Source: Roseitalea sp. MMSF_3546 (GTDB lineage Bacteria; Pseudomonadota; Alphaproteobacteria; Rhizobiales; Rhizobiaceae). Taken from it: 64,000 bases of DNA. Of the stretch, positions 40,557 through 49,350 are shown piece by piece. The translations under genes were made by a program, and so were the position numbers. The notes beneath the pieces were generated by a model that worked only from the letters and a program-made list of their open reading frames with translations, was not told the DNA's origin and ran no database searches. The stretch's first letter is position 1; the number at the start of each line of letters is the position of its first letter. Location: the NCBI RefSeq assembly GCF_030732865.1, contig NZ_JASHKB010000003.1, positions 124,001 to 188,000 of the forward strand. Reading direction: 5' to 3'.

Positions 40557-41185
40557 TCGTTCATTTTTGCTGATCGCTCGCTTGCGTTCTATTCGTTTGA
40601 TTGATGCGCAAGGCAATCCTACCGTCCGCCTGCCCCTTGCACCGACGCAAGAGAGCCGAACGCGGAGCGATGAAACATGACGTGCAGATCCCGACCATGG
40701 CCGCAACAGGAGCCGATCGACTATGAGCGGGTGCGGTGCGAGGCGCGCCGCGAGCGCCGGCGCGTGATGAACGCGGTGATCCGGTCGGTGTTCACCTGGC
40801 GCGCGCGGCACCGGCGCCCAAACGGGGCGTGACGATCGTCATCACCGGCGGCGGCCGTCGGACCCCTTCATCCCGCCTGCAGCGATTTGAGGGAAAGCGG
40901 GAACCGGTTTCGCGGCCGCGGCGCGCCATCGGGTCGGCGCCGGTACGGTGACCCCGCGCTCGCCGGACACATTCGACAACCGCGCGGCCGGGCACAGCAC
41001 CGGCCGCGCCGCACACCGCCGATCCCGGCGGTCACGAACGCGACCGGCAAACCGGACCCTGCCGGCCGTCAGGCCTGGCGCGCCCGGAGCGGTGCGCGGG
41101 ACGCTTGCCCTTCCCGGCCGGGTTCCGGCCTTTCCTCTTTCCGGAATCCGGGCTACACGAGGGCACCCATCAATTCGGATGCCCT
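40557..41185. other. 629-base gap between EamA pair and exporter gene
   Basis: It holds one candidate small gene (40677-40832). At about 40879-40913 there is a sequence (GCGATTTGAGGGAAAGCGGG then AACCGGTTTCG) resembling palindromic intergenic repeats frequent in rhizobial genomes. The remainder is GC-rich with no clear promoter, RNA gene or family-like frame. The right part should hold the promoter of the exporter gene at 41186. Confidence 0.5.
40677..40832 (+). CDS. Candidate small basic protein (51 residues)
   Basis: ATG 40677 has GGAG nine bases upstream and opens a 51-residue frame with a very Arg-rich middle. The core EPIDYERVRCEARRERRRVM followed by AVIRSVFTWRARHRR recalls the short helical, Arg-rich DUF1127-like proteins of alphaproteobacteria. 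A frame at 40670 in another phase ends after 18 codons. Evidence is the ribosome site, the family-like pattern and its isolation in a large gap. Function unknown. Confidence 0.5.
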   Translation: MTCRSRPWPQQEPIDYERVRCEARRERRRVMNAVIRSVFTWRARHRRPNGA

Positions 41186-42394
41186 ATGTCTCAAGCGATC
41201 CTGCCCCGCTCAGGCGTCGCCAGGCCGCCCTTGGCCGTGCTGGTGATGATGGCGGCGATAAGCCCTCTGGCCATCAACCTGTTCGTTCCGTCCGTGCCGT
41301 CGATCGCGGCCGATCTTCAGGCGCCCTACGCCAAGATCCAGCTCGGGCTGTCGCTCTATCTGGTCTTCATGGCGATCATGCAGCTGGTCACGGGACCGAT
41401 CTCGGACCGACTCGGCCGCCGACCGGTCGCGCTTGCAAGCCTGGTCATCTTCGTTATCGGTTCGGTGATGTGCGCCGTGGCGCCCAATGCCGACATGTTT
41501 CTGGCCGGCCGGATCGTGCAGACGACGAGCGCGATCGGGTTGATGCTGTCGCGCACCATCGTGCGTGACGTCTACCCGCGCGACAAGTCTGCCTCGATGA
41601 TCGGCTATGTAGTCATGGCCATGGCGGTCGCACCGATGGTCGGCCCGGCCATCGGCGGGCTGATCGACCAGCTTGCCGGCTGGCGCGCTGTGTTCGTGCT
41701 GCTGGCGGCCTGCGGGGCGGTCACGCTGGCTGCGAACTGGCTGATGCTGCCCGAAACCAATGCCAGCCGCGGCCAGAGCGTGCGCGACCAGATGCGCGCC
41801 TGGCGCGGCCTTGCGGGCATGTCGGCCTTCTGGCTGTACACGATGAGCGCCGGGCTGACGGCGATGGTGTTCTTCGGTTTTCTGGGCGGAGGGCCGGCGG
41901 TCGCCACCGGCGCGCTGGGCCTCAGTCCGTTCCAGTACGGGCTCTGGTTCGCCTTGTGCGCCTTCGGCTATGCGATCGGCAATTTCCTGTCCGGACGGTA
42001 TTCGCAGCGCCGGGGCATCGAAACGATGATGCGCGATGGCGCCGCCACCACCTTGTCGGGACCGGTGATCGTCCTGATCCTGTTTGCGGCCGGTCTCGAC
42101 CACCCGGCCTCCCTGTTCGTGCCGCTGATCCTGCTGGGCATCGGCAATGGCATGGTGCTGCCCAACTCGGTCGCCGCCGTGATCAGCCTCAAGCCCGAGG
42201 CGGCGGGTGCGGCCTCGGGCCTTCTGGGCGCGCTGCAGATCGGGCTTGGCGCCATCGGCTCGGTGATCGGCGCGCTGGCGGCCGGCGATGGCAGTTCGGC
42301 GATCGGCCTTGCCATCTTCTTGTGCATCGTTTCGCTTGGCGGGCTCGTCGGCACGCTGTTGGCCATCCGTTCGCCTCGGCCCATCGAGGTCTGA
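41186..42394 (+). CDS. Bcr/CflA-family multidrug efflux MFS transporter
   Basis: A 402-residue, 12-helix major facilitator exporter. Visible: LVTGPISDRLGRRPVALASL (motif A), GRIVQTTSAIGLMLSRTIVR and a second-half GMVLPNSVAAVISLKPEAAG. The Bcr/CflA subfamily exports bicyclomycin, chloramphenicol and other small molecules by proton antiport. ATG 41186 puts the first helix near the N terminus as in relatives. Actual substrate unknown. Confidence 0.9.
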   Translation: MSQAILPRSGVARPPLAVLVMMAAISPLAINLFVPSVPSIAADLQAPYAKIQLGLSLYLVFMAIMQLVTGPISDRLGRRPVALASLVIFVIGSVMCAVAPNADMFLAGRIVQTTSAIGLMLSRTIVRDVYPRDKSASMIGYVVMAMAVAPMVGPAIGGLIDQLAGWRAVFVLLAACGAVTLAANWLMLPETNASRGQSVRDQMRAWRGLAGMSAFWLYTMSAGLTAMVFFGFLGGGPAVATGALGLSPFQYGLWFALCAFGYAIGNFLSGRYSQRRGIETMMRDGAATTLSGPVIVLILFAAGLDHPASLFVPLILLGIGNGMVLPNSVAAVISLKPEAAGAASGLLGALQIGLGAIGSVIGALAAGDGSSAIGLAIFLCIVSLGGLVGTLLAIRSPRPIEV

Positions 42395-42455
42395 CCGCGG
42401 GCATGTGGGCCATTTCGCCGTTGTCTGCGGCGGCCGGCTTGGGCATAGTCGCCCG

Positions 42456-43358
42456 ATGAACACCAGGACGGCAGCAACCGGCGCGACGGGCTACATCATC
42501 GAGCCCGACCCGGACGCGCCGGGCCTTTCGGTCGAGGTCGAAGGCCACGACCAGGATGGCAGACCGGTCGTCGCGCGCGTCGTCACAGAACGGCCGCTGA
42601 CGCTCTACCTCAACGGCCAGGAGATCGTCACAATGATGACGATCGGCGATCACCCCGACCTTCTCGCCGTCGGCTATCTGGCCAACCAGAACATGCTGCG
42701 TCCCGAAGACACGATCACCGCGATCGACCATGACGAGGATGTGGAGGTGGTCGTGGTACGCACGGCGCGCCAGACCGATTACGAGACGGTGCTGCGCAAG
42801 AAGGTGCGCACCTCCGGCTGCGCGCAGGGCACGGTTTTCGGCGACGTCATGGACAGCTTCGATGCCGCTCAGTTGCCGGCCGGCCCGGGCCTGCGCACCT
42901 CCTGGCTGCACGCGCTGACAAAGGCGATCAACATGACGCCGAGTCTTTATCTCGCCGCCGGGGCGATCCATGGCTGCGTGCTGTGCGCGCGCGACAGGCC
43001 GCTTGTGTATTTCGAGGATGTCGGCCGGCACAATGCGGCCGACAAGGTCGCCGGCTGGATGCGCCTCAATGGCGTGCACGGCGGCGACAAGATCTTCTAT
43101 ACAACCGGGCGGCTGACCTCGGAGATGGTCATCAAGACGGTGATGATGGGCATTCCGATCCTGGTATCGCGGTCGGGCTTCACCGCCTGGGGCGTCGAAC
43201 TGGCCCGGCAGGCCGGGCTCACGCTGATCGGCAGAGCGCGCGGCAAGCGCTTCACCGTCGTGTCGGGGCAACACCGCATCGTCCGCGATTTCGATTTCTC
43301 CGGTGTGGACGAGGAAAGCCCCGCCCATCGCCGCAAGGGCGCAAGGGACGATGACTGA
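42456..43358 (+). CDS. fdhD: Formate dehydrogenase accessory sulfurtransferase FdhD
   Basis: A 300-residue protein. FdhD passes sulfur from a cysteine desulfurase to the molybdenum of formate dehydrogenase. The functional CxxC is seen as HGCVLCARD, after a GDHPDLLAVGYLANQN segment and with FEDVGRHNAADKVAGW and YTTGRLTSEMVIKT following. ATG 42456 is chosen, since earlier in-frame codons overlap the exporter gene. It opens the fdhD-mobA-mobB-moeA-cytochrome b561 operon and overlaps mobA by 8 bases. The formate dehydrogenase subunits are not in the window. Confidence 0.94.
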   Translation: MNTRTAATGATGYIIEPDPDAPGLSVEVEGHDQDGRPVVARVVTERPLTLYLNGQEIVTMMTIGDHPDLLAVGYLANQNMLRPEDTITAIDHDEDVEVVVVRTARQTDYETVLRKKVRTSGCAQGTVFGDVMDSFDAAQLPAGPGLRTSWLHALTKAINMTPSLYLAAGAIHGCVLCARDRPLVYFEDVGRHNAADKVAGWMRLNGVHGGDKIFYTTGRLTSEMVIKTVMMGIPILVSRSGFTAWGVELARQAGLTLIGRARGKRFTVVSGQHRIVRDFDFSGVDEESPAHRRKGARDDD

Positions 43359-43989
43359 GGCGAGCCCGCATGGCGAACAGATCGTCGGCGTCGTCCTGGC
43401 CGGCGGCCTGTCGCGGCGCATGAACGGTCAGGACAAGGCGCTGATGCCGCTCGCCGGCAAGCCGCTGATCGGGCATGTGATCGACCGGCTGGCGCCGCAG
43501 GTGGGCCTGATTGCGATCAACGCCAATGGCGACCCGCAGCGCTTTGCGATGACCGGTCTGCCGGTCTTCGCCGATACGATACCGGGCCATGCGGGGCCGC
43601 TGGCGGGCGTCCTCGCGGCCATGGACTTTGCGCGGGCGCGCGGGCCCGGCCTGACCCATGTCGCAACGGCGGCGACGGACACGCCGTTTCTGCCGCTGGA
43701 TCTGGTCGCCCGGCTCGCAGCGGCGAGCGCGACGCCCGACACGATCGCCATGGCCCATTCGCACGGCCAGCGGCATCCGGTCTTTGCGCTGTGGCCCGTC
43801 GGCCTTGCCGACGATCTGCGCGCTTTCCTGGCCTCGACGGAAAGCTACAAGGTGATGGTCTGGGTCGAACGCCACCGGCTTCGCCCGGTCGAATTCGGAA
43901 CCGAAGGCGGCGACCCGTTCTTCAACATCAACACGCCAGCGGAGCTGGCACATGCAAAGGCCCGGTTTCGCGAGGAGGCACGACCATGA
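43351..43989 (+). CDS. mobA: Molybdenum cofactor guanylyltransferase
   Basis: A 212-residue nucleotidyltransferase adding GMP to molybdopterin to make the MGD cofactor used by DMSO-reductase-family enzymes such as formate dehydrogenase. Motifs: VVLAGGLSRRMNGQDKALM (nucleotide loop and Lys), ATAATDTPFLPLDLV, and FFNINTPAEL at the C terminus. It overlaps fdhD by 8 bases and mobB by ATGA, fitting joint production. Confidence 0.94.
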   Translation: MTEASPHGEQIVGVVLAGGLSRRMNGQDKALMPLAGKPLIGHVIDRLAPQVGLIAINANGDPQRFAMTGLPVFADTIPGHAGPLAGVLAAMDFARARGPGLTHVATAATDTPFLPLDLVARLAAASATPDTIAMAHSHGQRHPVFALWPVGLADDLRAFLASTESYKVMVWVERHRLRPVEFGTEGGDPFFNINTPAELAHAKARFREEARP

Positions 43990-44525
43990 CCGACCACCCG
44001 CCGTGTTTCGGCATTGTCGGTTGGAAGAACACCGGCAAGACCACCATGACCGCCAGGCTGACCCGCGAGCTGAGCCGGCGCGGCCTGACCATCTCCACCA
44101 TCAAGCGCGCCCAGTCGGGCTTCGAGATCGATCAGCCGGGCACCGACAGCCATACCCATCGACAGGCCGGCGCCTATGAGGTGGCGATCGTTGCGCCCGA
44201 GCGATGGGCGCTGATGCACGAAAACCATCCCGGCGAGCCCGAGCCGCCGCTCGATGACATCGTGGCGCGCCTGTCGCACTGCGATCTTGTGCTCGTCGAG
44301 GGTTTCAAGGAAGCGCACCATCCCAAGCTGGAAATGCGCCTTGCGGCCGAGGTGCACACGCCGGCGCTGCACGAGAGCGATCCCACGGTGATCGCGCTGG
44401 CCTACGACTCGGTGCCGTCCGACAGCCATCGCCTGCCCGCGTTCCAGCGCGATTCGATCGGCACGATCGCCGACAGGGTCGTCGTGTCCTGCGGGCTCGA
44501 GGCCTATCGCCGGCCGGCGAGGTGA
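43986..44525 (+). CDS. mobB: Molybdopterin-guanine dinucleotide biosynthesis protein B
   Basis: A 179-residue P-loop GTPase, GIVGWKNTGKTTMTARL, with LVLVEGFKEAHHPKLE typical of MobB and a STIKRAQSGFEIDQPGTDS segment. It aids MGD formation with MobA. It starts on the ATGA at the mobA stop. Length is normal. Confidence 0.94.
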   Translation: MTDHPPCFGIVGWKNTGKTTMTARLTRELSRRGLTISTIKRAQSGFEIDQPGTDSHTHRQAGAYEVAIVAPERWALMHENHPGEPEPPLDDIVARLSHCDLVLVEGFKEAHHPKLEMRLAAEVHTPALHESDPTVIALAYDSVPSDSHRLPAFQRDSIGTIADRVVVSCGLEAYRRPAR

Positions 44526-44533
44526 CGGCGGCG

Positions 44534-45808
44534 ATGGGCACGCTTGTCGACGACTGCTTCGCCCCCGACAGCCGGCGCATGCGCCACGGCGATGTCCTGG
44601 CGCTTCTGGCCGCGCGGCTCGAGCCTGTCACGGGCGAACGGTCCATCGCCGTCATGGACGCCCGGGGGCGGGTGGCGGCCGAAGACATCGTCTCGCCGAT
44701 TGCCGTGCCGCAAAGCGACAATGCCGCCGTCGACGGCTTTGCCTTTGCCAATGGCGCGCATCTGGCCGCGGGCGGCACGCTGCAACTTGCCGGCCGCGTC
44801 GCGGCCGGCGACCGGCCGGGCAGGCTCGCGCCGGGGCGATGCATGCGCATCTTCACCGGCGCACCCATGCCGCAGGGCGCTGACACGGTCGCCATGCAGG
44901 AGGATTGCGCCGTCCATCCCCGCGAGCCCGACCGCATCGTCATCCCGCAGGGGCTGAAGCCCGGGGCCAATCGTCGACTGGCCGGGGAGGATTTCGGCAC
45001 CGGCGACCGTATCGTCGCGCGCGGCGACGTGCTGCGCCCGCAGGATCTGGCCGCCCTCGCCGCCACCGGGCACAGCACGATCGCCGTGCGGAGCCGTCTG
45101 CGCATCGGCGTGCTGTCGACCGGCGACGAAATCGTCGAACCGGACGCTGGCGGCCTTGGACCGGCGCAGGTGCACGATGCCAACCGGCCCATGCTGCTGT
45201 CGCTGGCCGCCTCGCCGCGCGCCGTGGTGAGCGATCTGGGCTTGTTGCGCGACGACCCGGCGTTGCTGCGGCGCACGCTCGCCGAGGCGGCGCGCGGCCA
45301 CGATCTGATCATCACCTCGGGCGGCGCCTCGCGCGGCGAGGCGGATCACATGCATGATGTCCTCGGCGAATTGGGCACCTGCCATCTGTGGCAGATCGCC
45401 ATCAAGCCCGGCCGACCGATGCTGTTCGGCCGGATCGGCGACACGGTGCTCGTCGGCCTGCCCGGCAATCCGGTTGCGGCGCTGGTCTGCTTTGCCGTCT
45501 ATGTGCAGCCCATGATCGGCCATCTTTGCGGCGCCGATGTGCGCCCGCCGACCGGCTACGACCTGCCCGCCGCCTTCGAGATCGGCAGGAAGAAGACCGG
45601 CCGGCGCGAATTCCTGCGCGCCTGGACGGCCATCGATCCGCAGACCGGGGCGCTGAGCGCGCACAAGTTCTCGCGCGACGGGTCGGGACTGATCTCGGGA
45701 CTGCAGGCGGCGCAGGGCCTGATCGAACTGGACGAGGACGTCGCGCATGTCGGGCGCGGCGATCCGGTGCGCTTCGTGCCCTTTGCCGAAATGGGCCTGT
45801 GTCCATGA
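44534..45808 (+). CDS. moeA: Molybdopterin molybdenumtransferase
   Basis: A 424-residue enzyme inserting molybdate into adenylylated molybdopterin. Seen: AVPQSDNAAVDGFAFANG, GAPMPQGADTVAMQEDC, RIGVLSTGDEIVEP, the domain III TSGGASRGEADHM, KPGRPMLFG and VGLPGNPVAALVCF. ATG 44534 has GAGGTG about nine bases upstream. GTG 44522, overlapping the mobB stop, is an alternative start. Length is standard. Confidence 0.95.
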   Translation: MGTLVDDCFAPDSRRMRHGDVLALLAARLEPVTGERSIAVMDARGRVAAEDIVSPIAVPQSDNAAVDGFAFANGAHLAAGGTLQLAGRVAAGDRPGRLAPGRCMRIFTGAPMPQGADTVAMQEDCAVHPREPDRIVIPQGLKPGANRRLAGEDFGTGDRIVARGDVLRPQDLAALAATGHSTIAVRSRLRIGVLSTGDEIVEPDAGGLGPAQVHDANRPMLLSLAASPRAVVSDLGLLRDDPALLRRTLAEAARGHDLIITSGGASRGEADHMHDVLGELGTCHLWQIAIKPGRPMLFGRIGDTVLVGLPGNPVAALVCFAVYVQPMIGHLCGADVRPPTGYDLPAAFEIGRKKTGRREFLRAWTAIDPQTGALSAHKFSRDGSGLISGLQAAQGLIELDEDVAHVGRGDPVRFVPFAEMGLCP

Positions 45809-46431
45809 GCGGGCAGGCGCTCGAGGGCGCGGCGGCCGAACCGGGCGCGCGGCACAAGGCGCGCTCGGACACGCTGGTCAGCGGACCGCCGCACAGCGCC
45901 CATGAGCGCCCGCTCCGCGCCGACCGCCATGGCGGCTACAACCGCATTTCGGTCGCCCTTCACTGGCTCGCCGCGCTGGCGATGATCGTGCTGACATTCC
46001 TGGTGGGCATCGAGGCGATCGAGACCCATGTCCGGCTGGGCATGATCGTCGCCCCATTGCTGGTGCTGCATGCGATCCGCCGGCTGCTGCGCGGCTTTCC
46101 AAGGCCGGCGGACGAGCCGGCCCTTGCATCGCTGCTGGCGCGGCTGACAATGATCGCACTGCTGATCGCGGTACCGGTCCTGGCCATGACCGGTCTGGCG
46201 CTGCCGGCCGCGCGGGGCGTGCCCTACACGCTGTTCGGCGCGGCGCTTCCCGCCCTGCCCTGGTCCGGCGATCGTGCCCTTGCCGCCCTTCTGGGCTGGG
46301 TGCACCTTGCGGCGGCCGCGACGGCGTTCCTCGCGCTGATCGCCCATCTGCTCGTTGCGCTCAGCTACAGCCTGCGCGGCCTGCGCTCGGTGATCGCGCG
46401 CATCGGCACGCCCGTCGACCGGGGGCGCTGA
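45805..46431 (+). CDS. Cytochrome b561-type di-haem membrane protein
   Basis: A 208-residue protein with a ~45-residue polar N terminus followed by four hydrophobic helices. Candidate haem-ligand histidines lie in VALHWLAALAMIVL, LVLHAIRRLL, GWVHLAAAATAFL and IAHLLVALSY. The family transfers electrons across the inner membrane to or from quinone. It starts on the ATGA at the moeA stop, in an operon for formate dehydrogenase maturation. A role as electron-transfer partner of a molybdenum enzyme is a reasonable inference, not shown. Confidence 0.85.
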   Translation: MSGQALEGAAAEPGARHKARSDTLVSGPPHSAHERPLRADRHGGYNRISVALHWLAALAMIVLTFLVGIEAIETHVRLGMIVAPLLVLHAIRRLLRGFPRPADEPALASLLARLTMIALLIAVPVLAMTGLALPAARGVPYTLFGAALPALPWSGDRALAALLGWVHLAAAATAFLALIAHLLVALSYSLRGLRSVIARIGTPVDRGR

Positions 46432-46524
46432 CGGTACGGTTCGGCCCGGGCCGTCCCTTGCGGATCGCGTCCGAAACACTATCGATGGCGCGCAGCACGA
46501 GCAAACAAGTGGAGATCTCGACAC

Positions 46525-47409
46525 ATGGCGAAAGCGGCATTCATCGGCCTTGGCGTGATGGGCTATCACATGGCGGCGCACCTGGCCCATCGCCGCGGCC
46601 ACGAGGTCACGGTCTACAACCGCACGGCGGAAAGGGCCCAGGCATGGGTGGGCGAGCATGGCGGCGCGCATGCGCCGACACCGGCCGAGGCGGCACGCAA
46701 TGCCGATTTCGTCTTTGCCTGCGTGGGCAATGACGACGATGTCCGGCAGGTGACGATCGGCCCGAACGGCGCCTTTTCGGCGATGAAGGCGGGATCGGTG
46801 TTCATCGACAACACCACCGCCTCGGCCGCGCTTGCACGCGAATTGGACGCGGCGGCGCGCCAGGCCGGCTTCGGCTTCATCGACGCGCCCGTCTCGGGCG
46901 GCGAGGCGGGCGCCGTCAATGGCGCGCTGACGGTCATGTGCGGCGGCGAGGCGGAGGTCTTCGCGCGCGCCCGGCCGATCATCAACAGCTATGCGAAGAT
47001 GGTCGGATTGATGGGCCCGGCCGGGGCTGGGCAGCTGACCAAGATGGTCAACCAGATCTGCATCGCCGGGCTCGTGCAGGGGCTGTCCGAGGGTCTTCAT
47101 TTCGCCCGGCGCGCCGGGCTCGACGTCGAGGCCGTGGTCGAGGTGATTTCCAAGGGCGCCGCCGGCTCGTGGCAGATGGACAACCGCCACAAGACGATGA
47201 ATGCCGGCCAGTACGATCACGGCTTCGCCGTGGACTGGATGAGAAAGGATCTCGCCATCGTGCTCGGCGAGGCCGACGCCAACGGGGCCGCCCTGCCGGT
47301 GACCGCGCTGGTCGACCAGTTCTACAAGGACATCCAGAACATGGGCGGCAATCGCTGGGACACCTCGTCGCTGCTGGCGCGGCTCGAGGCGATCGCCGGA
47401 AAACGTTAG
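46525..47409 (+). CDS. NAD(P)-dependent 3-hydroxyisobutyrate dehydrogenase-family oxidoreductase
   Basis: A 294-residue beta-hydroxyacid dehydrogenase. Motifs in order: nucleotide binding IGLGVMGYHMAAHL, substrate-binding FIDAPVSGGEAGAVNG, catalytic Lys in GQLTKMVNQICIAG, and DWMRKDLAIVLGEA. The family includes 3-hydroxyisobutyrate, tartronate semialdehyde and succinic semialdehyde reductases, and the exact substrate cannot be assigned. It is convergent with the Lrp gene (10 bases between stops). Confidence 0.9.
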   Translation: MAKAAFIGLGVMGYHMAAHLAHRRGHEVTVYNRTAERAQAWVGEHGGAHAPTPAEAARNADFVFACVGNDDDVRQVTIGPNGAFSAMKAGSVFIDNTTASAALARELDAAARQAGFGFIDAPVSGGEAGAVNGALTVMCGGEAEVFARARPIINSYAKMVGLMGPAGAGQLTKMVNQICIAGLVQGLSEGLHFARRAGLDVEAVVEVISKGAAGSWQMDNRHKTMNAGQYDHGFAVDWMRKDLAIVLGEADANGAALPVTALVDQFYKDIQNMGGNRWDTSSLLARLEAIAGKR

Positions 47410-47419
47410 GCGCGGCGGC

Positions 47420-47893
47420 CTATTTCCGGTCGAGTTCGAGATAGTCGAGCGGCATTTCGGTGGTGAACTTGATCTGCTCCATGGCGAAGGTCGAGGACAC
47501 GTCGCGAATCTCGATCTTGCCGATCAGCCGCTTGTAGAAGGCATCATAGGCCGGGATGTCGGGCACGACGACGCGCAGCAGATAGTCGACATCGCCGCTC
47601 ATGCGGTAGAACTCGACCACTTCGGGGAATTCGGCGATGACCTCGGAAAAACGCTTGAGCCATTCGGTCGAATGCATGTTGGTGCGGATGGCGACGAACA
47701 CCGTCACGCGCACATTGACCTTTTCAGGGTCGAGCAGCGCGACGCGCCTGCGGATGACGCCCTCCTCTTCCAGCTTCTGGATACGGCGCCAGCAGGGCGT
47801 CGTCGACAAGCCCACGCGCTTGGCGATGTCGGCGACGGCGATGGTCGAGTCCTCCTGCAGGAGACGCAGGATCTTGCGGTCGAGACGGTCCAT
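47420..47893 (-). CDS. Lrp/AsnC-family transcriptional regulator
   Basis: A 157-residue regulator. The N-terminal helix-turn-helix runs from LDRKILRLLQEDSTIAVADI to GLSTTPCWRRIQKLEEEGVI. A C-terminal RAM domain follows, with DVDYLLRVVVPDIPAYDAFY, the usual amino-acid sensing fold. ATG 47893 fits the family start. The effector and targets are unknown. It lies next to a hydroxyacid dehydrogenase, which hints at amino acid catabolism. Confidence 0.93.
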   Translation of the reverse strand: MDRLDRKILRLLQEDSTIAVADIAKRVGLSTTPCWRRIQKLEEEGVIRRRVALLDPEKVNVRVTVFVAIRTNMHSTEWLKRFSEVIAEFPEVVEFYRMSGDVDYLLRVVVPDIPAYDAFYKRLIGKIEIRDVSSTFAMEQIKFTTEMPLDYLELDRK

Positions 47894-47963
47894 GAGTGGA
47901 AATTCTTTCCATCGTTGCGAGCCTTTACCCGCATAGAATAGAAAACAAATCCGCACAAGCCCG

Positions 47964-48587
47964 TCACAGACGGCGATGCACCTCGCCCCGCAGCACCGGC
48001 AGCAGTTCGGCTTCGAACCATGGGTTGCGCTTCAGCCAGCCGGTATTGCGCCAGGATGGATGCGGCGTCGGCACGACCGTGTAGGGGGCGTGGTCGAGCG
48101 CCATGATCGCCCTCCAGTCCGCGACCGTCTCTGTCAGGCTGGCGCGGCGGTGCCTGCCCAGATGATAGGCCTGGGCATGGGCGCCCACGGCGACGACCAG
48201 TTCGAGCTGGTCCATTTCGGCGAACAGCCGGTCGTGCCAGGTGCGGGCGCATTCGCGCCGCGGCGGCAGATCGCCGCCCTTTGCATCCAGGCCGGGAAAG
48301 CAGAAGCCCATCGGCACGATGGCGATGCGCGCCGTGTCGTAGAAGGTCGCCGCATCGATGCCGAGCCAGTCGCGCAGCCGGTCGCCCGAAGCATCGGTGA
48401 ACGGCCGGCCCGAGGCATGCACGCGGGTGCCCGGCGCCTGGCCGCAAATGCATATGCGGGCCGTCGCCGAGACAACGCAGACCGGGTTCGGCTCGTGCGG
48501 CAGCGCCGTGCGCCCCTGCGGAGCGTCGCGGCAGATGCGGCAGGCGGCGATGCTGCGCCCGAGCGCTTCGAGCCGGTCCTCACTCAT
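47964..48587 (-). CDS. Uracil-DNA glycosylase family protein
   Basis: A 207-residue protein of the UDG superfamily. Active-site-like motif 1 is GQAPGTRVHASGRPFTDASG and motif 2 VPTPHPSWRN. An N-terminal CRICRD pair, with ICICGQ later, suggests remnants of or ligands for an iron-sulfur cluster as in family 4/5 enzymes. The subfamily is often annotated only as UDG-like, and activity on uracil is not certain. It overlaps the thermonuclease gene by 8 bases, so both may be expressed together. Confidence 0.82.
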   Translation of the reverse strand: MSEDRLEALGRSIAACRICRDAPQGRTALPHEPNPVCVVSATARICICGQAPGTRVHASGRPFTDASGDRLRDWLGIDAATFYDTARIAIVPMGFCFPGLDAKGGDLPPRRECARTWHDRLFAEMDQLELVVAVGAHAQAYHLGRHRRASLTETVADWRAIMALDHAPYTVVPTPHPSWRNTGWLKRNPWFEAELLPVLRGEVHRRL

Positions 48588-49194
48588 GATGGCCGCCCAG
48601 CCCGAGCCAGCCGCGCGCTCGCCGGAGCAAGGACCGAGGCTCGAGGCCGGCGGCCGCATGGCGCGGATCGTTCTGCGCGCGCCAGTCCGAGGGACGCTCG
48701 AATTCGAGCGCCCACAACCCGCGCCCTGCGCGGCGCGCCTGCGTCTCCTGCCGGCCGTAATCGCCGAAGGCGACGGCCCAGCCGGCCTCGACCATGGCCG
48801 CGTTCAGCGTCTCGCCCTCGGGCGCGTCATCGCTCCGGCATACGCCGAGCAGGCGGTCGAAACGGTCGCGCTCATGGCCCTTGCAGCGCACGTCGCCCGT
48901 GCCGATCAACGCGGCCAGGTGATCCATGGCCAGGCGGCCGCAGGGAACGGTGCGGTCATCGGCCGCGATGCAGGTCTGTTCGCGTTCGGGCGCGTCGATC
49001 CCGCGCAGGCGCACGCGCACACCGGCCACGGCAAGCGAATCGCCGTCGCCGATGCGCGCCGTTCCGGTCACCGTGTCGCTGCCGGCCTCCTGCACCACCA
49101 CCGCGGCGGCGGCGGTGGCCGCAAGCACGGCAGCGGCGACGATCAGATCAGCCAGCGTGCGCCCACGTCGTCGCCTGTGCCTACCGGCGGCCAT
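48580..49194 (-). CDS. Thermonuclease (SNase)-family protein, exported or membrane-anchored
   Basis: A 204-residue protein. After a basic start (RHRRRRGR), a hydrophobic helix at ~15-35 forms a signal anchor. The SNase fold follows: GTARIGDGDSLAVAGVRVRL, GIDAPEREQTC (Asp/Arg catalytic region), DRFDRLLGVCRS and NAAMVEAGWAVAF. Several cysteines suggest periplasmic disulfides. The C-terminal ~40 residues are basic. It probably degrades nucleic acid outside the cytoplasm. Confidence 0.85.
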   Translation of the reverse strand: MAAGRHRRRRGRTLADLIVAAAVLAATAAAAVVVQEAGSDTVTGTARIGDGDSLAVAGVRVRLRGIDAPEREQTCIAADDRTVPCGRLAMDHLAALIGTGDVRCKGHERDRFDRLLGVCRSDDAPEGETLNAAMVEAGWAVAFGDYGRQETQARRAGRGLWALEFERPSDWRAQNDPRHAAAGLEPRSLLRRARGWLGLGGHHE

Positions 49195-49350
49195 GCAAGT
49201 CCTTTCGCTGCCATCGCTTTCCCGGCTCCCGCCCGCCGGGCCGGGCGGCCCGTGAAGGGAGTCTTAACACTTGGGAAAGTATGTTCGCGCCCCGATGCGC
49301 CGTCTCGCGCAAGCCGAAAACGCGAACCGTCCCAAGGTCCCACCCTCCCT

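Noticed and set aside
48358-49350. Extension of the histidine kinase frame upstream to about 48358
   Set aside because: The upstream part is antiparallel to the UDG-like and thermonuclease genes and carries no kinase or sensor pattern; ATG 49351 fits better.
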